Source of the DNA: Desulfobulbaceae bacterium
Lineage (GTDB): Bacteria; Desulfobacterota; Desulfobulbia; Desulfobulbales; Desulfobulbaceae
Assembly: GCA_007121995.1 (NCBI GenBank)
Contig: SKJK01000141.1
Span: 1-5,057 of the forward strand
Direction: 5' to 3'
DNA length: 5,057 bases
Part shown: positions 1 to 5,057 of the stretch, piece by piece
Layout of the letters: every line of letters starts with the position of its first letter
Position numbering within the stretch: position 1 is the first letter of the stretch
The notes under the pieces: generated by a model
Seen by the model: the letters and a program-made list of their open reading frames with translations, nothing else
Told to the model about the DNA's origin: nothing
Databases searched by the model: none
Made by a program: the position numbers and the translations under genes

Positions 1-2069
1 AGGACCAGCAGGGCCATGCCCACACCGACGCGAACGATTGTTGCGGTCGTGAGCAGGTGAGCGATTATCGGGGTCAGAAGCGTCGGCAGAAGCATTTGCA
101 GGGCTGCGATGCCGAGGACAAGGCCCGCGAGTACGATCGGCCGGGCTGGTAACAAGCGACTGTACCAGCTGCCGACACTCATGCCGCAGAGCAGTGCCGT
201 AATTACCAGGGCTGCACTGGTGATCGGGTTGCCCCAGAGCAGGGTGAAGCGCTGGATAAGCGCCACTTCGAAAATCATGAACCCAGCCCCGAGACCAGTG
301 AAAAAGAGCAGGGTGAATGGGGCTCGGGACAAGGAAGCGCGCAGGGGCCATAGCGGTGCGAAGACCAGCAGGACAACCGCCATACCCAGGAGCAGCAGCA
401 GGGCCAGGAGGAAAATCGGTCCGCGTTCGCTTATACTGAGAAAATCAAGATCTGCATCGTACTGACCCAGATGGAGAAATTGATGAAAAAAAGGGCGGTC
501 ATCTGTTGGAGCGCGGATGTCGAACGGGTAGGTACGGATCAGATAGTCCGGATGGTCGCTCAGAAGCTCTACCAGCATTGTCTCGAGAGGATCTCCAGGC
601 CTGCCGTGCAGGTGCTCACCATGTCCAGGCGGCCAGAGCACGTCAAAACCCTTGACCTCGGCAAACAGGGTGACGGCCTCCAGGGTTTCCGGGGAAAATG
701 GTTGCCGGCCGGCGAGGATGGTCAGTGAACCCCATCCACGAACAATGGTCAGGTGATTTGCCGGTTCGTTTATCCCTGTTGCGCGCAGGGATTGGGCAAT
801 GAGATGCACCAGGCGGGGTGCATGGCGCAGGGGCTCATCAAGCCAGACATTGAAAGCCAGGCGACCGGTCGGAGTCAGCATCTGCAGGGCGCTGGAGAGC
901 GCTTCCGTGGTGAAGAGCGTGTCTTCACCCAGGGTCTGCAGACCGGTGGGGCCTCCGAACATACCGCGTTCCGGGAAGAGAATCAGGTCCAGGTCCGGCA
1001 GGTCGGCCTGGGCCAGAAACAGACGGGGATCGGTCTGTCTGAGTAAAGTGGTCTCCGCATCAATCAAGGGGCTGATGAGGGCAGCGATCCGGGGGTGCGG
1101 TTCGACAGCAATGGTGTGTGCGCCATGGGCGGCGGCGAGGTTGAGGTAAGGAGTGCCTCCGGGGGCCAGGCAGAGCAGGCTGTGAACCGGGCCAGCGGCA
1201 AAAACCAGGGCGCGGGGTGTTTCCGCCAGGATTAATGCGGCGGGATCGGCTGAATGGAGCAGGTGGCCGGCGGCTTCTCCGTCAATGAACAGGTGGGGTG
1301 GAGCTGGAACACTCTCAGTGTAGTGCAGGCTGAGATCCGGAGCAAATCGCTGCGCAGGGGACTGGGCAATGTCGACCCGTCCCAGTGGATGTGGCAGGGG
1401 ACCTTGCCGTTCGACCCCAGGTAGTTGGAGAGCATAGCTCAGTGCTTTGTATGGTGACCGTGGCAATGGCGGGGACAAGGTTACGGCCACCCCCACTGCC
1501 AGCATGGTCAGAAAAAATGCTGTTTTTCCGGGACGAGCCGGCAGTGCCGCCAGCAGAGCGATCCAGGCCAGCCATGGCATGATCTGTTCTGGGAGGGCAA
1601 AATGCAGGAGGCTGAGAGAGGCACCGGCACCGACAGCCGAACCTGCCAGATTGGCGGCATACAAAGGTCCGATGGTGGCTGCGCCCAGTGAAAAAACTAC
1701 GGTGAGAGCAGCAGCACCAAGGAAGAAGGGGAGAAACATAATTCCGCCAAGTGCCACCAGGCGCACCCATTGGCTGTGATCCACATGCAGCAGGTTCACT
1801 TCCAGGCCTATAAGCAGGGGGCGGGCCAGTTGAGGGAGCAGGGCGGTGGCCAGAGCACAGAGCAGCAGACAGGGGACAAAGAGCTTTTTCAGACTGGCGG
1901 GTTTGGACCACAGGGTCAGAACCGAACCTCCGGCACCAAAGCCGAGCAGAGCGATGGCAAGAACCACATAGGCGAGATGATGCCCCTGGGCATAGCCAAG
2001 CGCCTGCATCCAGACAATCTGTAGTGCCAGGAGCAGGAAGGAAAGGAGGGCGACGGAAAGGGCCGTCAT
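1..2069 (-). CDS. Multi-pass membrane protein with embedded spermidine-synthase-like domain (3' end outside window)
   Basis: The frame is open for 689 codons from ATG 2069 to the left edge, with no stop. Seen: about seven hydrophobic segments in residues 2-199, with GFGAGGS (43-49) and a YAANLAGSAVGAG stretch (137-149) typical of membrane-fused spermidine synthases. A soluble domain follows (about 200-548) with LQLPG (214-218), LFIDGE (260-265), a VEP acidic site (322-324), an FTTEA segment (386-390, compare the usual YTxEF) and PTDDRPFF (521-528). Further membrane segments start at 551, with FEVALIQRFTLLWGNP (600-615). The family is usually about 700-850 residues, so only a short tail is missing. 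Its activity is unknown, and aminopropyl transfer is doubtful because the SAM loop is degenerate and the catalytic Asp appears absent. Neither ATG 2069 nor in-frame GTG 2099 has a Shine-Dalgarno sequence. GTG would add ten residues and overlap pcm. Translational coupling to pcm, 10 bases upstream, is likely. Confidence 0.87.
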   Translation of the reverse strand, partial: MTALSVALLSFLLLALQIVWMQALGYAQGHHLAYVVLAIALLGFGAGGSVLTLWSKPASLKKLFVPCLLLCALATALLPQLARPLLIGLEVNLLHVDHSQWVRLVALGGIMFLPFFLGAAALTVVFSLGAATIGPLYAANLAGSAVGAGASLSLLHFALPEQIMPWLAWIALLAALPARPGKTAFFLTMLAVGVAVTLSPPLPRSPYKALSYALQLPGVERQGPLPHPLGRVDIAQSPAQRFAPDLSLHYTESVPAPPHLFIDGEAAGHLLHSADPAALILAETPRALVFAAGPVHSLLCLAPGGTPYLNLAAAHGAHTIAVEPHPRIAALISPLIDAETTLLRQTDPRLFLAQADLPDLDLILFPERGMFGGPTGLQTLGEDTLFTTEALSSALQMLTPTGRLAFNVWLDEPLRHAPRLVHLIAQSLRATGINEPANHLTIVRGWGSLTILAGRQPFSPETLEAVTLFAEVKGFDVLWPPGHGEHLHGRPGDPLETMLVELLSDHPDYLIRTYPFDIRAPTDDRPFFHQFLHLGQYDADLDFLSISERGPIFLLALLLLLGMAVVLLVFAPLWPLRASLSRAPFTLLFFTGLGAGFMIFEVALIQRFTLLWGNPITSAALVITALLCGMSVGSWYSRLLPARPIVLAGLVLGIAALQMLLPTLLTPIIAHLLTTATIVRVGVGMALLV

Positions 2070-2079
2070 GGCGGCAGGG

Positions 2080-2820
2080 TCAATATCCGGTCTGATCACC
2101 GGCTCGGGTGAAGGGGACAAAACGAACCGGGAGCATATTGCGGGTGGTGATTCGATCACCTGTCTTTTCCACCAGCACCAGTTGCTGGGTCCGGAATCGT
2201 GACCCCACTGGGATAATCATGCGACCGCCATCCTTGAGTTGGGCAATAAGCGGCGGTGGAATGTGCGGTGCCGCTGCGGTTACCACGATGGCGTCAAATG
2301 GTGCGTGTTCCTCCCAGCCGTAATACCCGTCGCCGTGTTGCACGCTGACATTGGTATACCCGGCCAGTTCGAGGCGCTCTGCAGCCCATTGGGCAAGGGG
2401 GGGAATGATCTCGATAGTGTAGACCTGGGCCACGATTTCCGCCAGCACCGCGGCTTGATAGCCGGATCCGGAGCCGATTTCCAACACCTTGGCATCGGCC
2501 TGCGGGTGAATCAGCTCCGTCATCAAAGCAACGATATAGGGCTGGGAGATGGTCTGGCCGTGACCAATGGTCAAGGGGCGATCTTCGTAGGCATGACGTT
2601 GCTGCGTTTCCGGTACGAACAGGTGCCGTTTAGTATTGCGCATGGCCGCCAGCACCAAAGGGTCACGGATATCACGGCCCGCAATCTGGGTCTCAACCAT
2701 ATCCAGGCGTGCTGTTTCGGTCGGGTCAGCCAGAGCAAAAGTTGCCGAACCCGGGAGAATGAGTGCGGCTATCAGAGCGGCTCCAAAGAGACGAATAAAA
2801 GGTAGAGTTGGCTGGATCAT
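2080..2820 (-). CDS. pcm: Protein-L-isoaspartate O-methyltransferase with signal peptide (predicted periplasmic)
   Basis: A 246-residue PIMT, which uses S-adenosylmethionine to methylate L-isoaspartyl residues in aged proteins and so starts their repair. Seen: RHLFVP (65-70), the PIMT active-site signature GHGQTISQP (86-94), SAM-binding motif I VLEIGSGSGY (112-121), acidic E137 at the end of the next strand, GDG (163-165), PFDAIVVTAA (174-183), GGRMIIPVG (198-206) and the C-terminal VRFVPFT (232-238). The catalytic domain looks complete. Unlike the cytosolic E. coli enzyme (208 residues), it begins with a basic, hydrophobic leader and an ALA|DP signal peptidase I site after residue 31, which accounts for most of the extra length. 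Start ATG 2820 is fixed by AAGGAG eight bases upstream. It is the first gene of a likely two-gene operon with the membrane protein that follows 10 bases downstream. Export is predicted from the leader alone. Confidence 0.96.
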   Translation of the reverse strand: MIQPTLPFIRLFGAALIAALILPGSATFALADPTETARLDMVETQIAGRDIRDPLVLAAMRNTKRHLFVPETQQRHAYEDRPLTIGHGQTISQPYIVALMTELIHPQADAKVLEIGSGSGYQAAVLAEIVAQVYTIEIIPPLAQWAAERLELAGYTNVSVQHGDGYYGWEEHAPFDAIVVTAAAPHIPPPLIAQLKDGGRMIIPVGSRFRTQQLVLVEKTGDRITTRNMLPVRFVPFTRAGDQTGY

Positions 2821-2828
2821 GTCTGGTT

Positions 2829-2834
2829 CTCCTT
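2829..2834 (-). promoter_or_regulatory. Ribosome binding site of pcm
   Basis: AAGGAG on the minus strand lies eight bases before ATG 2820. It fixes the start that includes the signal peptide and so supports the exported form of the enzyme. Confidence 0.85.
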
Positions 2835-2866
2835 GTGATCAGAGCGTGTTGGTGGGCCTGGACCAT

Positions 2867-2872
2867 ATTATA
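2867..2872 (-). promoter_or_regulatory. Candidate -10 box of the pcm operon promoter
   Basis: A perfect TATAAT on the minus strand would start transcription near 2860 and give a leader of about 40 bases before pcm. The position 17 bases upstream (2890-2895) reads GCCGTA, a poor -35 match, and there is no TGn extended -10. If real, the promoter may need an activator. An imperfect inverted repeat overlaps the -35 position. Confidence 0.5.
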
Positions 2873-2888
2873 GAGTACAGGCAACTCC

Positions 2889-2924
2889 ATACGGCTGATG
2901 AGCAGGGAAACGATCTCACCGTAT
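2889..2924. promoter_or_regulatory. Imperfect inverted repeat overlapping the -35 region of the pcm promoter
   Basis: On the plus strand the arms are ATACGGCTGA (2889-2898) and TCACCGTAT (2916-2924). They are complementary except for one extra base in the left arm, and are separated by 17 bases. The location around the expected -35 of the TATAAT at 2867-2872 suggests a regulator site, but no known operator consensus was recognised. Confidence 0.3.
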
Positions 2925-3062
2925 ATCAGTGTACCGGCTAAGAACGAGACTATTGACAATACTTCAGATGATTATGCGTCTGGCGCTCGGCATGAGCGGA
3001 GCTGTCACTCCTGTCTGTTTTTAGCGTAGCATTACAGGGGATTACGGACGACTGTACCTGGT

Positions 3063-3082
3063 AAAAACCTCTGGTTTAGAGG
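3063..3082 (-). terminator. Small intrinsic terminator at the end of the nuclease gene
   Basis: Minus strand: CCTCT, loop AAACC, AGAGG, then TTTTT. The five-pair stem with a U run fits a weak rho-independent terminator. The first stem arm begins inside the last codon of the nuclease gene and the TAA stop (3078-3076) runs into the loop. The stem is short, so termination may be partial and read-through into pcm is possible. Confidence 0.5.
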
Positions 3083-3095
3083 GTAAACCTCTGGT
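3065..3095. repeat. 11-base direct repeat at the 3' end of the nuclease gene
   Basis: AAACCTCTGGT occurs on the plus strand at 3065-3075 and again at 3085-3095, twenty bases apart. The second copy lies in the coding region just before the stop codon and the first lies in the terminator stem. An AGAGG between them can pair with either copy. Confidence 0.6.
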
Positions 3096-4464
3096 GCAGG
3101 GTGGGTAATCGGATTTCGGTGTCGGTGAGAAGGGCGGCAAAGGCCTGACGGGCGACTTCCTCACCGTGGACCAGAAATGTCTGTTCAGGATTTCCGGTCC
3201 GGGCATGCCAGTTGAGCAGTTCCTGTTGATCGGCGTGAGCGGAAAAACCGCCGATGGTGTACACTTCGGCGTTGACTTCGACATCTTCCTGGAAAATACG
3301 AACTTCATCATTGCCGTTGATGATTCGTCGACCCAGCGTGCCGTCTGCGGCATAGCCGACAAATATGACCGATGATTCGGGCCGCCACAGGTTGTGGCGT
3401 AGGTGATGGCGAATCCTGCCACCGGTGCACATGCCGCTACCGGCAATGATAACCGCGCCGCGGGCCTGTTTCAAGGCCATGGATTCGGCGGTGTCACGGA
3501 CCATGTGCAATCCGGGGAGAGCAAATGGGTCGTGCCCCGAAGCAATGACCTTCCAGGTTTCCTCATCAAAACACTCTCGATGGCGGCGGAAGATCTGGGT
3601 GGCGGAAATGGCCATGGGAGAGTCAAGGTAAACCGGTAGGTTGCGATCCAGCAAACCTTTTTCGATGCCCTCGCGGAGGTAATAAAGGAGTTCCTGGGCT
3701 CGTTCCAGAGCAAAGCTGGGAATAAGCACATTCCCTCTCCGGGCGACGGTGGTATTGATGGCTCGGTACAGTTCGTCAAGCGAGGGGCCCAGTCGCTTAT
3801 GCTCCCGATTGCCGTAGGTGGTCTCCATGATCACGGCATCTGCATGGGGTGGCGGGGCCGGATCGGGAAGAAGCGCCCGATCGTCATAGCCGATATCACC
3901 GGAAAACAGCACCCGCCGTCGTCGGCCGGTATCCTCAAGTTCCAGGAGAATGCCAGCTGAACCGAGAATATGACCGGCGTTGAAAAAGCTGGCACGGATG
4001 CCGGGACAAAGGTCAATAGCTTTAGAGAAATCAACGGTACCGCTGAAGGCATCCAGGCAGTTGAGAGCATCGAGAGTATCGTAGAGGGGCTCAATCGGTT
4101 CGCCCTGGTTTTTCTTTTTGCTTGCCTTGTAATTGCGATACCTGGCTTCCTCTTCCTGTATGCGTGCTGCATCCAGCATGACCAGCCTGGCCAATTCACG
4201 GGTTGCCGATGTGGTGATGATCTTGCCTCGGAAACCCCACTTGCTCAGCAGGGGGATGCGACCGCAATGGTCAAGATGGGCGTGGGTCAGAAGCAGGTAA
4301 TCGATGGCTGCCGGATCAAAACCGAAATCATTGCGGTTGTCTTCTTCCAGCTCCCGTTTACCCTGGTATAGGCCGCAATCGATCAAAACCCGCTTACCCC
4401 TGCATTCGATGAGAAAACAGGATCCGGTGACATTACCGGCCGCTCCGTGAAAGGCAATATGCAT
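3076..4464 (-). CDS. Metallo-beta-lactamase/beta-CASP RNA-processing nuclease
   Basis: A complete 462-residue cytoplasmic protein of the beta-CASP branch that includes CPSF73/Ysh1 and the bacterial RNase TTHA0252. Such enzymes cut or degrade RNA with two zinc ions. Seen: the N-terminal strand with GAAGNVTGSCF (7-17), LIDCGLYQG (27-35), the zinc motif HAHLDH (61-66), AGHILGSAG with H165 (163-171), FSGDIG with D190 (187-192), and motif A ETTYG with E214. The inserted beta-CASP domain (about 205-400) carries IPSFALERAQELL (248-260), DSPMA (281-285) and GSGMCTGGR (342-350). Motif B is GFSAHAD (H410) and motif C is LVHGE (H433). All metal ligands are present, so it should be active. ATG 4464 has AAAGGAG five bases upstream. 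The gene follows the OmpA-like gene after 62 bases without a clear terminator, so co-transcription is possible. RNase versus another beta-CASP substrate cannot be settled from sequence alone. Confidence 0.95.
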   Translation of the reverse strand: MHIAFHGAAGNVTGSCFLIECRGKRVLIDCGLYQGKRELEEDNRNDFGFDPAAIDYLLLTHAHLDHCGRIPLLSKWGFRGKIITTSATRELARLVMLDAARIQEEEARYRNYKASKKKNQGEPIEPLYDTLDALNCLDAFSGTVDFSKAIDLCPGIRASFFNAGHILGSAGILLELEDTGRRRRVLFSGDIGYDDRALLPDPAPPPHADAVIMETTYGNREHKRLGPSLDELYRAINTTVARRGNVLIPSFALERAQELLYYLREGIEKGLLDRNLPVYLDSPMAISATQIFRRHRECFDEETWKVIASGHDPFALPGLHMVRDTAESMALKQARGAVIIAGSGMCTGGRIRHHLRHNLWRPESSVIFVGYAADGTLGRRIINGNDEVRIFQEDVEVNAEVYTIGGFSAHADQQELLNWHARTGNPEQTFLVHGEEVARQAFAALLTDTEIRLPTLHQRFTL

Positions 4465-4469
4465 TCATG

Positions 4470-4476
4470 CTCCTTT
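4470..4476 (-). promoter_or_regulatory. Ribosome binding site of the beta-CASP nuclease
   Basis: AAAGGAG on the minus strand ends five bases before ATG 4464. A second ATG (4468-4466) lies between them but is out of frame. The site supports 4464 as the start, which gives a family-typical N-terminus. Confidence 0.8.
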
Positions 4477-4526
4477 GTGTTTGTATGTGTTTACCCTGAA
4501 TTACCCTTGTTATTTTGTAACTCCAA

Positions 4527-5057
4527 CTATCTCTTACCGCGGAGAACAATGGTCACGCGACGGTTTTGCTGCCGGCCCTCTGCCGTGTCATTGGAGGCAA
4601 CCGGATTGGCATAGCCGTACCAGTATAGAAGCATATTATCCCGACTGATACCAAAGTTCCGCTCCAGGTACGCGCGAACGCTTTCCGCCCGGCGTTGGGA
4701 AAGTTTGATGTTATAGGCTTCGGTACCGATGGAATCGGTGAATCCGGAAAGAACCACATACAGTTCGGGGTGTGTACGGAGCAGCTGCCCCAGCCTGTTC
4801 AACTGAGTGGTGAATTCAGGTCTGATGTCGGATTTGTCAAAATCAAAGAGCACGTTGTCGAATCCGTTTGCTGCCGTGTCCATATAGAGTTTTCCCAGCA
4901 GGTGTTCCGGCCTTTCGAAGACAATATCGAAATCCATGACCTGGGAGCACGAGTTGACCGAGGCGATCTGCTCGAGTAAAGAGCGGGCCTCTTCCACAAC
5001 AGCGCTGGAAATAATGTTCAGACAGATATCATAGCGGGCGGCCAGCATTCTGGCCTG
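4527..5057 (-). CDS. OmpA-family peptidoglycan-binding protein, C-terminal part (5' end outside window)
   Basis: The open frame ends at TAG 4529-4527 and reaches the right edge with no stop. An ATG at 5048 lies inside it, but nothing before it resembles a ribosome binding site and codons continue upstream, so the true start is probably outside. Residues are numbered from that ATG. From about 65 to 170 there is a full OmpA_C/Pal-like domain: NVLFDFDKSDIRP (65-77), VVLSGFTDSIGTEAYN (98-113), LSQRRAESVRAYL (116-128), WYGYANPV (143-150) and EGRQQNRRVTIVL (157-169). D105 and R120 match the peptidoglycan-contacting Asp271 and Arg286 of E. coli OmpA with the same 15-residue spacing. This domain anchors envelope proteins to the cell wall in the periplasm. 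The preceding 60 residues, with cysteines at 9 and 34, are not recognised. The N-terminal part (barrel, lipoprotein or other) cannot be judged here. Confidence 0.9.
   Translation of the reverse strand, partial: QARMLAARYDICLNIISSAVVEEARSLLEQIASVNSCSQVMDFDIVFERPEHLLGKLYMDTAANGFDNVLFDFDKSDIRPEFTTQLNRLGQLLRTHPELYVVLSGFTDSIGTEAYNIKLSQRRAESVRAYLERNFGISRDNMLLYWYGYANPVASNDTAEGRQQNRRVTIVLRGKR

Larger units (their letters stand above)
2821..3062. other. Intergenic region between the nuclease gene and pcm
   Basis: About 240 bases without a convincing gene. The half next to pcm holds the ribosome binding site, the -10 box and the inverted repeat listed separately. In the half next to the nuclease gene (about 2925-3062) I see no RNA gene, repeat array or coding frame with a ribosome binding site. 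The length and the terminator-like hairpin at its upstream end suggest pcm has its own promoter. Confidence 0.6.

Noticed and set aside
1315..1911. 198-codon minus-strand frame inside the membrane protein gene
   Set aside because: It is an out-of-frame shadow. The frame starting at 2069 carries membrane segments and the YAAN motif through the same bases and continues without a stop to the left edge.
1..2069. Idea that the left 2 kb is a decayed region holding only short frames
   Set aside because: Reading the minus strand codon by codon from 2069 shows one uninterrupted frame with family motifs. It seems fragmented only because its stop codon lies outside the window.
2239..2805. 188-codon plus-strand frame opposite pcm
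   Set aside because: It is antisense to the intact PIMT motifs. GC-rich coding DNA often leaves such open reverse frames, and no start signal supports it.
2953..2958. TTGACA on the plus strand, a perfect -35 hexamer
   Set aside because: No -10-like hexamer lies 15-19 bases downstream and there is no plus-strand gene to serve.
2726..2959. Minus-strand frame from TTG 2959 encoding a partly hydrophobic 77-residue peptide
   Set aside because: It uses a TTG start with no ribosome binding site, runs through the pcm promoter and ribosome binding site, and overlaps the pcm signal-peptide coding region out of frame. No family resemblance was seen.
3970..4371. 133-codon plus-strand frame opposite the nuclease gene
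   Set aside because: It is antisense to conserved zinc-binding motifs of the beta-CASP nuclease, has no ribosome binding site and resembles no known protein.
4508..4520. GTTATTTTGTAAC inverted repeat just after the OmpA-like gene
   Set aside because: A four-pair AT-rich stem without a following U run is too weak to call a terminator.

Overview
All four protein genes lie on the minus strand, so transcription runs from high to low coordinates. The organism is a Gram-negative bacterium of moderately high GC. An OmpA-type peptidoglycan-binding domain and a methyltransferase with a classical signal peptide both need a periplasm. The mix of a signal-peptide PIMT, a stand-alone beta-CASP nuclease and a giant spermidine-synthase-like membrane protein would fit Desulfobacterota and relatives, but that taxonomic guess is inference only. 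No tRNA, rRNA, CRISPR array, insertion sequence or other mobile element was seen.

Layout in transcription order: (1) 5057-4527, the C-terminal part of an OmpA-family protein whose 5' end lies beyond the right edge; (2) 4464-3076, a complete 462-residue metallo-beta-lactamase/beta-CASP RNA-processing nuclease, followed by a small terminator-like hairpin at 3063-3082; (3) a roughly 240-base intergenic stretch holding a candidate promoter (-10 at 2867-2872), an imperfect inverted repeat at 2889-2924 and a strong ribosome binding site; (4) 2820-2080, a complete protein-L-isoaspartate O-methyltransferase (pcm) with an N-terminal signal peptide; (5) 2069 to the left edge, a multi-pass membrane protein with an embedded spermidine-synthase-like domain, 3' end outside the window. 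The left 2.07 kb is therefore one continuous open gene, not a gap.

The part most worth attention is the pcm-membrane protein pair. The two genes are 10 bases apart and probably co-translated. The methyltransferase is predicted to be exported. Positive-inside reasoning on the membrane protein places its Rossmann-like domain on the same, periplasmic, side. That domain has a degenerate nucleotide-binding loop and lacks the catalytic Asp expected of an aminopropyltransferase. A two-gene extracytoplasmic protein-repair or SAM-related unit is a reasonable hypothesis, not a demonstrated one. The OmpA-like and nuclease genes look ordinary for their families.
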